From Symbiodinium natans (lineage: Eukaryota; Sar; Dinophyceae; Suessiales; Symbiodiniaceae): a DNA stretch of 64,000 nt. Below are positions 11,950 to 24,179 of this stretch, one piece after another (the stretch's first letter is position 1; the number at the start of each line of letters is the position of its first letter). The notes beneath the pieces were generated by a model. That model saw only the letters and a list, made by a program, of their open reading frames with translations, did not search any database and had not been told where the DNA came from. Location of the stretch: NCBI GenBank assembly GCA_905221605.1, contig CAJNDS010001125.1, forward strand, positions 62,001-126,000. Reading direction: 5' to 3'. Position numbers and translations under genes: made by a program.

Positions 11950-13560
11950 ATCATTGCCTAAAGCGCGACGCAAGTGCTCCGGAGATATTGTATGACTTCG
12001 TGTGGCCCTGGAACCGTCTTTTCAGGAGCCGATGCTTGATGACTTGATGATAGCTACATATCGAAACATGTGAGCGCTCATGTCGACACCCGTTTCGTCA
12101 TGTGAGCCTTGCTGACCATCTCTTGTGAGCGATGGCTCGCCAGCAAACGGAGGGGATCGAGTTAAGTTGAGCTTGTGGCTGAGGGGGGGTGTGTGCAGGT
12201 CGGGGTTGTGGGTCGGGGTTTGCCATGCGATCCGCCAGTGGAAGGCCGAGGAAGGCTCAGTAGTGCCAAAAGGCTCTGGGATGGTGTAGGGCCGTAGGGT
12301 CACTGGTCAAAGTTACAGCCCAGATTATGGGGTGTCTCTCTCTTCAGCTCCCCAAACTGTACCTTGAGCAGCTCGACAACGCAGGGCGAGAATCACATGG
12401 AATCGTCATGACATGGTCACGACCACATCGTGAAGCATGCCAAGGCTGAAATGCAGTCTGGCACTTGTGCATTGCTTCAGATGCTTGGGCCAGTTTGGGC
12501 ATGTGCGTGTGTTAGTGCGCATCCTGTTCAACTGCTGTAGAAACGCGCAATCTCTTGGACTGACTGCACTGATCAGGCGAACCTTCAAACGAGTCGTCTA
12601 AGACTTCTCTGTGCAACGTCAACTTTGTGCGACAATGAGATCGGATCACACATCTTGGTGAGACGCTGGAAGCTGAACTAAGCATGAAACCTGCTGTCCG
12701 TCTCGGCGTGACGGTCGGGGCCGCACCATCGCCGCTATCGGGGGATGTCGGCTGTCTCACTCAAGCGGTCATTGCTGATCTGCTGAGCCTGCAGCTGGCA
12801 ATGTCTCCACGACCTGGCAAAAACAAGGTAGGCTGCAACGCACCCCCCCACCAGTAATGAAGCAGCCGTTCATGACCCCATATCAATTTCTTGCTTTAGC
12901 CGTTTCAGCCTAAAACCCTGAACCTCACCACCCTGAACCTCCGCACCCTAGCTTGCACCCATGCCTAGGGCACAAGGTGTCTCCGTCGCAAGGCAGACCG
13001 ACACATGGGTGAGTACTATTTGCGGATCTCATTTTTGCGTTTTGTACCCTTTGCGCCGTCCTGGGTGTCCGATTAGAATACGAAGCAAGTAAAGGTTTTC
13101 CGTTCAAAATACAGAGGAACTACTGGTTTGAACAGGAAAAATAGAGGGTTTTCCGACTAAAACATGAAACAAAACTTGCCTCGGCTTCCAGCCGAGAGGT
13201 GTCTAGGAGTCTAGAACAAGCAGACCATGATCTTGTCTGCACTCATTTTAGATCGCTTGGAGGCTTGGAGGAGCCGCAGATCGATGCCATGGGGGAGCCC
13301 GCCTGTCGGCGGCTCTTACAGAGGCAAGCGCCCAAAAACGTTGGGACGCCCACCTAGAAACCCCCCTTTCACCCCCCCTGCACGCCCCCTCCCCCATCCT
13401 CAAAACCTCCCTGACACCCTCCCTGACACAGCCCCTAAAACCTTATGAGCCAGGCTTTTCGAGTGTCTTGGGCCTTGGGATGTGCGTCGGCCCGGCTGCC
13501 GAGGCGGCGCCCGCAAGCTTTTACAATTAGGTTTGCCGAGAAAATGTACAAGATAGCACT
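11950..13560. other. No gene seen
   Basis: No domain, convincing splice pair or strong repeat was found. Near 12905-12955 there are degenerate CCCTGAACCTC boxes that recall the telomere heptamer. Confidence 0.4.
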
Positions 13561-13564
13561 TTTA

Positions 13565-13950
13565 GCCTCCCCCCCATTTGCAAACACTGCTTGCATGACA
13601 GGTCTGGAAAAGGACTTTGAAAGCTGAGGCGGGGGGTTGGGTGGTGGGGCGGGGGGTTTGCAAACACAATGCTCGCGTGAGGGGCTAGAAAACTGGCATG
13701 TTTCCTTAACACACGTCCTCTTTATGGCATGATAATCTCGATGCAAGCTTGCGAGGTTTCAAAACACATTAAAAACGCAGGTGCTAGCTATAATCTTGCA
13801 AACGTGGCACCTCACATTCGTCAATTCCTAAAAACTGAAATTATGTTATCTCGCAGCCCGCTGCCACCCCAAGCTTCCAGCTTAATTTCGCGAGCGAATT
13901 TGCAAGCACAATGCCCGCATGAGGGGTTTGGAAAGAGCTCGCATGTTAAG
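13565..13950 (+). repeat. Three degenerate copies of a roughly 45-base unit
   Basis: Copies near 13572, 13659 and 13890 share TTTGCAAACACAATGC, then a GCATGAGGGG box and a GGAAA box. They are unevenly spaced and partly decayed. Confidence 0.55.
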
Positions 13951-14198
13951 ATTCGTGATAAGCCCAGCAGGCAAGGCTTCACATGCTTATTTCTTTATTC
14001 CAGTCTTTCATCTGTTCGTTCTTTCTTTCGTTCCGTATTTCGCTTTTTCTCTAAGTCCAAAAATAACCAGAGGGCCTAAGCAAACTGAAGCTGCCGGCCG
14101 CCTTTAATCTCGATCTCGCCATTGTGATGTGCCAGGACGACCTGGTCTCCAAAGTTTATATTCTCAAAATCGCGTAGTCACAACTACTACATAAGGTG

Positions 14199-14336
14199 CC
14201 CTAAACCCTAAACCCTAAACCCTAAACCCTAAACCCTAAACCCTAAACCCTAAACCCTAAACCCTAAACCCTAAACCCTAAACCCTAAACCCTAAACCCT
14301 AAACCCTAAAACCCAAACCCTAAACCCTAAACCCAT
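14199..14336 (+). repeat. Interstitial telomeric array (CCCTAAA)n, about 19 units
   Basis: Nearly perfect CCCTAAA heptamers run for about 135 bases with one CCCAAA variant near the right end. It is the longest telomeric array in the window, with unique sequence on both sides. Confidence 0.95.
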
Positions 14337-14495
14337 CCCTGTTGGCCCTCGCCAGACACATCCATGACAATGCAGGATCTTGGGGGGCTCGTTCAACGGC
14401 CGATGTCCAGGGAGCTCGCGGCACAGGCATCCGACCCCACATCGACCTGCCAAGCAGTTAGCAGGTAGCATCATTCCATGGATGCACTCACACCT

Positions 14496-14553
14496 GAAAC
14501 CCTAACCCTAAACCCTAAACCCTGAACCCTGAACCCTAAACCCTAAACCCTAA
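14496..14553 (+). repeat. Second interstitial telomeric array
   Basis: About eight CCCTAAA/CCCTGAA heptamers lie in the same orientation as the array at 14199, separated from it by about 160 bases of non-repetitive DNA. The next 1.3 kb up to 15900 holds no exon I can support. Confidence 0.9.
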
Positions 14554-15901
14554 ATCACTCACCATGAGCTCATGCCTCCAGTGGAGACGGCAGTGTGATG
14601 TGACGTGTGCCACAAACCTGGCGGTGAGCGATGCAGAGTCCCAGTTCAGGTCCAGGACCAGAACTGCAAACCCACAACCACCTGCTGTTGAAACCTGTCA
14701 CCCACGCTTGAATACTGGCAGCGGTCTGGCCCTTGACCTGTTTCTCTTGCTTGTTATGGGTTTCGCGGATGGCAGCGTCGCTCGTCGCTCCTCTCACTCT
14801 TGCGCATCTGTCTTTGCTGCCTTGTCAGTGGCGGAAACAGACTGGTGAGCATGGCCGCACCTGGCAAACAGGACTGCCGAGTGCTTCCTCAGGTGCGAAT
14901 GGCCGAGATACCATGCTAACTCAACAGCTGAGACTGCTGTCTTCATGGCCACAGACAACCCATCGGTGCAGAGGTGTGAAGCCTTCACAAGAGCAGCTTT
15001 ATAAAATTTGGCCGAGCTGACATCACAGCCACAGGAGGCTCTGCAGCACTTCGTAGGATGTCTAGCACCTGCAACCAGCCGGGCGCAATTGACGAGCATG
15101 ACTTGGGAGATCACCATCCGCCACGACGTCGAAGCAGAAGAGACTCCAAGTCTGAGTTCAGCTGCCTCTGATGCTGTGTTTCTGTGCACCAGCAGATGCA
15201 GGCATCGCCTGCTCGTAGTTCCAAAGTAGCGTAAGCCCATTGCTTCGCGGCGTTGCCTGAACAATGCCCACAACTGCACCGGCTCTGGGATTGACATGAT
15301 TGACATTGAAGAGGGCGTGCCTCCGGCAGGAGAACCACGTGACCTGGGAGAGAAGACTAAGAAAGCTCACAAAAAGATCTTGTGGCACGAATACAGGTTC
15401 AGCAACAAGACGGTACAAGTCACATTATGCAGCTCACAGCTCAGCGATCTTGTGGTTTCTCGTGCATTCTGCCAGGAGCCAAACTCAGCAAGATTGTTCG
15501 CTGGTTTTGCTGGGAGGCCTCTTTCAATGTCTCCTTGCAAGCAGGCTAGGGTTGTGGGCACCAGCCAGCGTCTTTGCAGCAGGACATGTAGCGCAATGTG
15601 AATTGCACAGCACCTCCAAGCCCCGGACACACAGCTCCGTGTCGCCAAGCGCTTTTTCTCCAGCCGGAGCTCAAAGGCTCTAAGGTGTGAAAGTAGAGGG
15701 AGTGGAAGTGAGACGGAAAACTGTGGAGAGCAATGACAGGGCTTCGAGATGTTTTGAGCCTTGTCGCCGGAGCGCCGAGAAGCTTGGCTTCGTAGCAGGG
15801 CCACAAGGCCACAAGGTTCTCGAACATTGGAATCACTGCAGCATGACCTGCAGCAGGTCGCCAATCACAACGATGGTCAGGCTCCCATCATTCAACATCA
15901 G

Positions 15902-17850
15902 TCAATGCCAAGCTGCTACATTCTTGTACCCAAGCTTCTTGAGAATCGGTCGGCAGCAGGATTCTGAAAAGCCTGCGTTGGATTCTCCATGGCAAAGCAC
16001 CTTTGGTTTGCATCAGCTTGGCATCAGCCCAGCCTTGAGGACCGCAAACGAAGATCACCACGTCATCTCCCGGCGGAGGCCTCGGGAAGCATTGGCCTTT
16101 TTGGCAGGAATTTGCCCCACAAGTCAGCGGAAGTTGCTCAAAAGGCTCTGCAGCTCTGCAACAATGCGAATTGCGAAGAAGCTGCATCGCTTCAGCGACC
16201 ATCTCTTCAGTCACTCGCCCTGTATAGCAAACATCAGCTCCTGCAGAGAAATTGATAAGGTCACGTCTGAGACATGCCAGGGGGAAAGTGAGAGGCATGT
16301 GCTTCTTACGCTAATGTTTGTGGAGATGCCACCCCTGCCTGGTACCTCGGCCTTTGTAGAGTCTGGCCCAGTGATCACATGGGACAGGCGAATTGGCGTC
16401 TGCTCCCCGATGCCCTGGGGCGGCGTGTACCAGTGTGGCGGAAGCGCTTCCGATGCGGATCGCGTCACGTGCATGATTGCAAACCTCGGAACTTCAATAA
16501 CATGACTCTTCTAAACTTATGCCTTGCGGCGTAGGCTACAAGACGGGGAAATGAAGAAAAGGCTTACCGCGTGGCAGCTAGGTGTCTCTTTCATCTTGAT
16601 GGCTTGCTCCCCTAAGATGCGCTGATCCCGGTCACGCACATCGCGACGCCCCTCCTGCCAAATGTCTCGCAAGGTGGCCAGCACTGGAGTGATGCCTGAA
16701 GGGAGAGTGTAATGTTGGTTGGTTCGAAACAGGGTTCCCTTTCGGCCTCCTGAGGGTCTCGAGACTACCTTGGAACCCCTAGCTCTCCGGGCAAATTCTT
16801 TTAGAGGCTCTTCCCTTCATCAATAGAACTACAACCTACTCCCTCATATCCCAGATCGAAGGTGCCTGAACCACCTGCCAAAGCTCCACAGACTCGTGCA
16901 TTGACCGTGTCCTTGCCAACCAAAAACTTGCCCTGGCCAAAGTAGAGCTGATGCCCGTGGGGACCCGACATTAGGATCTTGCTGCCTTCTGCCAGCTTCT
17001 CGGTCAAGTATGTGCTTGCACGGCCTGCTCCCAAAAAAACACACACACATCTAAAGCTTGTTCCGTACTCTATGTGCAAGCAGTCTGGAAGAACCATAAC
17101 AGGCAAGCCGGCCCCGGCCCAGGGGGACCAAACCCTGGTTGAAAATGTACATTAAACAGACTTCACTCTCCGTTTTCCAGAGCGCATCAGGGTCATGCGA
17201 CCTACCACAATCCTGGCCTCCGTCTGGGAAGCCTCTCTCGGCATTCTGTGGGTAGTGGCGAATCATGAGGTCGAGGGTCGGCGATGTGGTGGCGGACACA
17301 GGTGTGTAAGACCTACCTGGTACATGGAGGTCATCTGCTCTGCTGCACAATTCACTGCATACAAGTTGTTATGCGGGCTCGCGCCGTTTGTTCGAAGTAC
17401 AAAAGGAAGGCAAGCTGCTCAGGATCTCGACTGGCTCCTCCAAATTTGTGCCCTTGTTCCATTCCTTGAACCCCTTGGAAGGATTCGGGACCTTGACTTC
17501 CAGTGACTTTGCTGAAAGGATGCCGCGCAAAACCCTGGTTACTGTCGCGTGGCAAGAGCATTCTTTCTCATTGCACTCACCGTGCATTTGCTGTGCTTGA
17601 AGATCGAGTAAGGTTGGCACGTGGACTTTCACGTGCTGACCTGGGTTGATGCCAGCGGTGTAGCCCGAAGGGACTTCAAACTTCAAAAGCACGAAGGTCT
17701 CGCCTTGGGTCACATGAGGACTTCTCGCTAACAAGCATATGAAATCAAGCTGGCAGCTTTCACCGACGACACAGCACTGAGATGCCATGAGGAAGGGTGC
17801 TGTGAATTCATCCTTTCTTCTTCTTTCTAGGGGCGGGAGGATCCGGTCGC
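15902..17850 (-). CDS. Cytochrome-b5-reductase-type FAD/NAD(P)H oxidoreductase module
   Basis: Exons read in order. The first contains VTQGETFVLLKFEVPSGY and INPGQHVKVHVP. The second contains VKVPNPSKGFKEW. The third contains GRSYTPVSATTSPTLDLMIR, the R-x-Y-T-x-(S/V) FAD-binding motif. The fourth contains STYLTEKLAEGSKILMSGPH and ends in GALAGGSG. This joins ITPVLATLRDIWQ across a GC-AG intron (16696-16865), rebuilding the GGSGITP nucleotide-binding motif exactly. Later exons give CYTGRVTEEMV, DDVVIFVCGPQGW (the CGP motif) and a C-terminus KKLGYKNVAAWH with stop at 15902. The fold transfers electrons from NAD(P)H through FAD to cytochrome b5 or a similar haem acceptor. The upstream membrane and cytochrome b5 regions read the same way, so this is likely the C-terminal part of a fusion or the next gene in line. 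Confidence 0.85.
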
Positions 17851-18845
17851 GACCCTTCCCCATCACGGAAGTGACGCCCTTGCCTTAAGGAAGACACAGG
17901 CTCTGCGTGTGATCTTCTCAGCGGGCCTGGAGATCCGGATTGAAACGCCCGCCGAAACCCTTCATTCCACTCTTCCTTCCTTCCTTCCTGCTTGCCTGGG
18001 GGTCGCCCGGATGGACGCCTGTGTATCGGTCTGTCGGGTGAAGCGGAGGGCATGTGATAGTGTGTTCCCGGTTTCGGGGTTGCAGATTGACGGCTGCTTG
18101 CATGAACTTTCAAAGCTCTGGTTAACAAGACGAAAGGGAGGAGAAACCCTGCAAAAACACGTCACGCAGCCCGTGACTCAGCCCGTTGCTTCCTCTGCTT
18201 CCCGAAGTCCGTCCCACTTGGTGGTTCGAAGCGTGACGGTCCCAACCTCCTCCGAGCTCACCGAAAAACGACCCGCCAACATGCCACCCAAAGTGCAGAT
18301 GCTGCCAGACTTGGAGACACACTTGCCGTTCCTACAATCTTATGTATGCATAAGAATCATAATCGTAATGTGTGTCTGTGTGTGTGCGCTTCATGTTTAG
18401 TGTTTATGTAGTGCTTTGGTCTTGATTTGTTTTCAGGCTCGCTTAGGTGTTGAGGTGGGCACGTGCAGCGCAGAGAGCTTTGCTGGATATGGTGAGAGTG
18501 AGTGTTTCTGTCACTATATGCGTTTGCTGCCGCTTAGTTTATCGGGCTTTTTATGCCTTAAGAGAGTTAGCAGCTTGGATCCGGTTCCCCGGAGCACCTG
18601 TGTTTTTGACAGGAACAGCTACGTAATGGTGAACAAAAAAAAGGCGGCTGTTGGGAGGACGGCTCGTGCTCCCCCAGTATGATGGGAGTGATGGTTGTCT
18701 GCTCTAGTGTGCGTTTCGGAGCACCTTTGCGGTTCTTAAGAATGCAACTACAGAGAACAGCCGCATGACCAAGCTTCGGGGTTGCTATGGTGCTCTTCGA
18801 ACCTCCTCTTTTCTGCACGGGTTTAGGGGCCCCCAGTGGGTTGTC

Positions 18846-18900
18846 TCTCTCTCTCTCTCTCTGTCTCTCTCGCTCGCTTGCTGGCTCTCTGGCTCTCTCG
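18846..18900 (+). repeat. (TC)n microsatellite
   Basis: A TC run with CTCGCTCGC interruptions lies in the 1.3-kb gap between the membrane region and the reductase exons. I see no exon in this gap (about 17850-19185) that would prove the two are joined. Confidence 0.8.
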
Positions 18901-19186
18901 ATGCATCAGCCTCTGAGTCCAAGGGCAGCACGAGCGAAACTCCAAAGGTGGCGGGTATTGAAACATGCTGAGACATGTTGCAAAAAACACGGACAAAAGC
19001 TAGATGCGCCGTGGCACTGATCTTCTCTTTGGCCAGTAGCTTCAGTGGCTTATGCCTCGCCTCCAAAAAGCGCCGAGCACGCAACTCTGTGGCAAATCCC
19101 ATGACACATTTTTGCATCGTCATGCACACCACCCACGTCATCATCCTCAGTGATGAAGCAGGCGGCTGAGGTAGTTTGGTTTCAGT

Positions 19187-21480
19187 GGTTAAATCTGACC
19201 GCACGAACATTCCGGCAACTTGCTGAATGCGCCCAGTCTCATGATGCCCAACTGTATAGCAATACTGTCCGGAATGACTCTGAAGTATGCCCCCATCTTG
19301 GCAAGAAGTGGACCCAACCACAGCGCGTACTTCGAGAGACCATAGGATCGCCAAATGTAGAGCGTGACCCACATACCAAATGCCGCGACACCGACATACA
19401 AGTTTTGTGGACCCAGAATGAGCCATACCACCATCCACAAGCTCCAGATGTATCCAGCATGGAAGCCCTTTGTGGTGATGATGCCTTTTCGGACTAAGGT
19501 CATCAGGAAAGAAGCAAACTGGAAGGGGAAGATGACCTGGTCATACGATCACGATGCAAAGATTCGACGACTGCCCTCCCTTCTCCTCCCTGCTACACAT
19601 ACCATGGTGCTTTGGGATGTTCCCCCTTATACTAGCAGTCCTTAATAGGGATTGTTATAGGGGGTACTATAATCCTAAGTAAGGACTGTTCGTGTAAGGG
19701 GGAACATCCCAGGTGATGCTCACCTCCGGGCCGAGGGGCCATGTATTTATCGAACAGCGAGCTGCCAGTCATCACGAGCAGCGAGCTTGCCTGAAACTGC
19801 GCAATGGTGTAGTACCACTTGATGGCCTTCTCAAGCCAGAGAGGGCAGCCTTCCCAAAAGGGCCAACTGGCAGTGAGGCTGGTATGCTTGTCCTGCGAAA
19901 AAAAAAAGCCATTTCAGAAGAAAAGGGGCCAGAATGCCTATCTTTACTTTATTGTTTTTGCAGACCCTATTGAGCTGGCACTGATGCGTACCGTTTTTGC
20001 TCTGATGGGCGCTTTAGCCTCCTAGAACTGCCACAGTACATCTGCCAAAGCCCAAGGCATTAGCTTACACCATCTTAACCCACTGCCAAGAACAAGTGCC
20101 CATCCGGCTTCCCAACAGCTTGTACGGGCGAGGTTCGTAATGTTGCTTAACCTGTGACTCGTGAGGAGCTAAGGGGATTCCCAGTTCCCAGTCATGTTTT
20201 CCCACCAACCCCCATTTTGAACAGGGCAGATACCCTACAGCTGGAGGCTCATCAAGGTTCCTGCTCGTTCTGAAGTACCCCGTAGGAACCTTTCAGGAGG
20301 TGGGACCCTGTAAAGGAACTTCGTAGGAAAAACTAGGGACCACCTCATGTTGGGGCTTCTGCTGGAGAGCTCGGGACCTTAGACCTAATCGAACCTGCCC
20401 GCAATCCGCAATCTGTCGAACTCTCCTCGCGTATGTACGCCGTGACCACATCCACTGAGTACAGCTGCCCATAGAGCACCTCATAAGCGACAGAACCGAA
20501 TAGAGTGTCATAGTGAGCACTGTGCGAAATGTACACGAGTTTCTGATACATAGAGATTGCTTTGAGCTCTGAGACAGGGCAAGTGCGCAGAGCATTCAAG
20601 ACAAAATGCAGCGACCGAAGCAATAGGCAGCCGAGCTGCTGCGAAAAGCATCATGTCCACAGCAAAGGTCGCTGCAGCGTTGGCGATGTTAACCCATCGA
20701 AGGTAGCCCCAGCAAAGCGTGAACGCCAGCACGTGCCTCGGCAGCAAGGAAGAAACGGCCGGAGAGCGCTTTGAGTAGAACCCAGACCTGTCTCCAGCCC
20801 GGTTTGTCTGAGAAAAGCGCCTGAGAACAAAGATGAGATTGTGTGCTCGCCACTCCTGCCATATCATCGGACTTCCCAGCAGGCGAGCCCGGGGCACCTC
20901 GGTCAATCTCATACCCACGGACAGAGATGCCAGCGAAACGATGGCTAAGGATTCAATACACACCTACAACGTGCATGCACCGAAGCTTCCCACAACCTGT
21001 TTCACAGCTAGTATCCACATTTCAGACATCTTGCATTGTCAACGACAGACTGCACCTGCCTGCTCTCAAAAATCCTCAAAACCACTGGGGAGTGGACCTC
21101 GAAGAGAAAGGAAGATAGTTGCAACACCATGTTCACCCAGCAAAGGGCCAGCGAGGATATTTCACTGGTGAAGCCGCCATCCTCCGCAGCTTCTTCTGAA
21201 CTCCGCATTTCCAGACGTTCCGAGCTGGCAAAACGTAGCTGCTCTCTGCCGTTTTGGGCCGTTTTTGGGCAATGCAAGTGGGCAACAAGCCTTGCAAGCA
21301 GCTCCTAGCAATCAACTGCAGAATGATGGAGTGCCAGCGAAAGAGCCAGTGAGTGCACATGCAGCTTCAACCCGTCCAGCTGCATGTCGCATTGCGTGTA
21401 GATTCTGTAGAAGGTATGCAGCAAGATGAAAATGCCAAGCCTCAGTGAGGGAATGCGATGGTCCTAGGCAATGCTTCTGA
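19187..21480 (-). CDS. Multi-pass membrane region, several exons (dinoflagellate-type, unknown function)
   Basis: Hydrophobic exons in order: IYTQCDMQLDGLKLHVHSLA (about 21400), WVNMVLQLSSFLFEVHSP (about 21130), SPMIWQEWRAHNLIFVL (ending 20821), HVLAFTLCWGYLRWVNIANA (starting 20736), ISHSAHYDTLFGSVAYEV (about 20510), IKWYYTIAQFQASSLLVMTG (about 19790) and FASFLMTLVRKGIITTKGFH through GYIWSLWMVVWLILGP (19510-19190). The third and fourth join exactly across an 84-base GC-AG intron (20737-20820), giving VLRHVLAF. Motifs such as MIWQEWR and FLMTLVRKGII fit what I recall of a conserved dinoflagellate membrane family, but I could not check this. There are no desaturase histidine boxes. Cytochrome b5 exons lie directly upstream and reductase exons downstream, suggesting a membrane electron-transfer protein. 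Other exon edges are approximate. Confidence 0.6.
19613..19711. mobile_element. MITE-like 99-bp palindromic element in an intron
   Basis: Terminal inverted repeats TGGGATGTTCCCCCTTATAC (19613-19632) and its near-complement ending at 19711 differ at one position. The inner halves also pair (CAGTCCTTAATAGGGATT against AATCCTAAGTAAGGACTG). It sits about ten bases after the splice donor that ends the exon KYMAPRPG, inside the intron before the FLMTLVRKG exon. No clear target-site duplication is visible. A diverged copy lies at 51951-52025. Confidence 0.75.
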
Positions 21481-22029
21481 TATGCATCCTTGCCGGCTAA
21501 GCTATCGCCGCACGCGCAGTTTCTGGTCAGGTTCAAAGGTCACTGTTGGTTGCTCATGACATCACTACAGAAAGCAACTCCATTCCATGCAAGGTGCGAC
21601 TTGTGCAGATTGTAGCGATCCTGCGGTACATCCGACTTCCCTCACACTTGGCTCAGCTACTTCGAGATCTACTCTGATCGCTCCTCCTTTGTGAAGAGGC
21701 GGCCGAGTAGGGAAACGCCGGCTCCTGCAAGCCACCAGCCCTCCCCTTGCCACAAGCTGGGACAAACGATCGACCCCAGAACCCGAAGTGACGAGGTCCG
21801 TGCCGGCTCAGCATTCAAAAGGGACCCCTTTGCACGCCTGTGCGAGGAGCTTCCTTTCCGTCCACAAGAAGTCCAATTGCCTTCTCCTGGAGCATCTTGC
21901 CTGATGAAGTGCACAGAGGGTCTGTACGCTTTCCGGCAAAACACAAAACACCCAGACCTTCCAGCTTACACTTGCATAGGAAAGCTCGACTTCCTCTGCA
22001 AGCTCTTGAGCTGAAGCCCAGATGATAGA

Positions 22030-22556
22030 CCTTGTCTCCAAGTCACGGGCAAAGTCGGAGTGCCCAACTTCCTCGAAGGCATCATATGCTTCAGTGCCAC
22101 CATGTTGGAGAAGAATCTCATTTCCTCCTGAGAATTGGGCATGGTTTGACTATGTTTGACTTGACAGGGCCCAGGAGCTGGTCAGGTCGCTGCCTGGATG
22201 AAGCATGAGGAAATCCGTGACGTCACACACCTTTGCTGTGTAGTTGATCAATGTAGCTCAAGTATAACGTGCATGGCAATACCCAGCCGACCGCACATGA
22301 AAATTGGGAAGTACCCCCGTTATCCTCAAGCCTCAAGCTGTAACTAGCTAGCTGCTAGCTGTGGGTGCCCGTGCAGAAATGTTGTGTGAAATGCGGGTCT
22401 ATTACGGACTTCGACACCTTGTTTCTGTCGCGTACCAAGACGTCTTGGATGTGTCAATGACATGTCTTCGAAAACCCGAGGTGCAACGCCACCGACTGCA
22501 ATCCACAGGGAAGATGTAGTGGTGTGTTCGCTCAGCTCTTGCTCGGTGATCTTCAT
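22030..22556 (-). CDS. Cytochrome b5 domain (5' exons of a membrane electron-transfer gene)
   Basis: Three exons rebuild a textbook cytochrome b5 domain. Exon a, from a candidate start ATG at 22556, gives MKITEQELSEHTTTSSLWIA and ends VG plus one base. Exon b (22235-22194, only 42 bases) gives KVCDVTDFLMLHP. Exon c starts at 22127 and gives GGNEILLQHGGTEAYDAF then EEVGHSDFARDL. The haem-binding histidines are those of HPGG and GHSD. Both introns are GC-AG: 22236-22489 and 22128-22193, the latter just 66 bases and splitting the first glycine of HPGG. The frame is open upstream of the ATG, so the start is not certain. Cytochrome b5 accepts electrons from an NAD(P)H reductase, and such a module lies on the same strand 4.7 kb downstream. 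Confidence 0.88.
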
Positions 22557-22980
22557 GCTGGTCTGGACCTTTGCCCTGGGCACCGTACAGTTTCCACATG
22601 GCCAGACACGCACGGAACACAGCAACAAGGACTCGTTAATCGCAGCAGGCGCTTGCTTGCGAGCTGCTCGAAAGGGCTGCCACTCTTTTTGCGAACTTCG
22701 ATCATCACCTGCTGCCAAAGCACCAGCCGGTGCCCTGACTGATTTGGCATGTATTTGGCATCGCAACATAACTTGCCCCAAGTTTCTTATGCAATCCCAA
22801 CTCCAAGCTCATGAGGCTGCGGCTACGAGAAGAGGAAGGATCGTGATGACCACAAATCCTATGATGGTGGTCTGCTGCCTGCCAAAAAGGCAGAGCTGGG
22901 ACCACAGCTATAAAAAAAGTCTCGGAGCAACTGCGCAAACGCCCCTCAGATGAAAGCCCTTGCATCATCCTGAACACTGC

Positions 22981-23290
22981 TCATTCCTGCAATGCAAAAA
23001 GATCCCAGCACCTCCTGGCCAACTCGGCTCTGTATTCTGGCTTGTCCCGAATTGCTGCGTCCCTGCAGGATGGTACCGACTGCAGGTCTTGGAACGGTTT
23101 GGCAACTTGAAAGGATGTTGTCTTCTCATGCCGCATCGCCTTCTTCAACCTCCTTTCCGGTTTAGTTTTGACCGAGCCAAGCGAGCAAGCAGCCAGCAGC
23201 TGTCTTGTAGGTTTCGCATTGACGACTGGCTTTGCGAGCCCTAGGGCTTCCCGAGCATGCCCTGCGGCTGTGTGCTTTTCGTATGTGTTG
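22981..23290 (-). CDS. Candidate exon, basic unknown protein
   Basis: An open frame with LKKAMRHEKTTSFQVAKPFQ and DKPEYRAELARRCWDLFALQ, then a TGA at the end, looks like protein. However, the last bases (TTTTTGCATTGCAG) also look like a splice acceptor for another frame. It could be the end of a gene upstream of the cytochrome b5 gene. Family unknown. Confidence 0.3.
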
Positions 23291-23969
23291 CCTATTGCGT
23301 GTGTTTGTGCAAGAGTGCATAATAGCATTGTCGCACGCGCAGACGCCGCTGATGTGCTGACAATCTCTTGTGGTTACGCCACCGATACACCTGACACTTC
23401 GAGGTTCCGTGTGTGCAACGACGTCTGATGCCCGCCTCATCGACCTTAGCCATGCATCTTGCGACACCTTGAAGGCTGCGCTTGAACTGAGGCCGTGTAT
23501 GCTTTTCTAGCTTCTAGACTTTCTGCTACGTTATACATCCTACATCCGATCCTAGAGAATGGGACAGTCGTCTTGAGGTCCTGGAGATGGAGCTACTCCA
23601 AGTTTGCTGATTTCTGCTCTTGGCGAGATTGCCAGTGACTGACGTGTCTTCCGAGGGCCCTGGCATTTGCCGGCTGCTTGACTTCGCGCGGAATGTGCAT
23701 GATGTCATCCTGCTGCCCACTGCCCAAAGCAAGGCACATCTGGTCCCATCCCGCGTGCTGCAGCAGAGTCGCCAAAGGGTCCATGCACCCTCGCTTCGTA
23801 TGTGCATAACAGGGACTTTTTGCTATCTGCTTTGGGCCCCAAATAACCCTCAACAACCAAAGTTCCTGGACCCCTTGGGTTCTGCAAGTGCAAGCGGTTG
23901 CCTTCGGATCGAGCAGAGCATGAGCTGTCAGCTGCGTGTCTGCACGGTGGCTTGGAAGTTGCTGATTCA

Positions 23970-24040
23970 GAGGTTTGTCGCTATGAACCCGATGGTTTCA
24001 AATGCGAGCGCACCAGAACCCTTCATGTAATTTCGCTGTA
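23970..24040 (-). CDS. Candidate short exon
   Basis: The minus strand reads MKGSGALAFETIGFIATNL followed by TGA. It lies downstream of, and on the same strand as, the exon at 24430-24535 and may belong to the same gene. It is too short to be sure. Confidence 0.25.
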
Positions 24041-24179
24041 CATAGCAAGACTCAAACAACTTGAAAAACCGTCAACTTCAAGATGTGCAAAAGAATAAAC
24101 AGCACAAAGGCTTATGACTCCAGGTCCCACCCAGCCCGAAGCTCTCATCCAGTTGATGATGCAGATTTGGGGGGCGCAT

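Noticed and set aside
14199-14336. Regular repeats resembling a CRISPR array
   Set aside because: Heptamers without spacers; they are telomere repeats in a eukaryotic genome.
16725-16745. GGTTCGAAAC, like a tRNA B box
   Set aside because: No A box or cloverleaf could be found at the needed distance.
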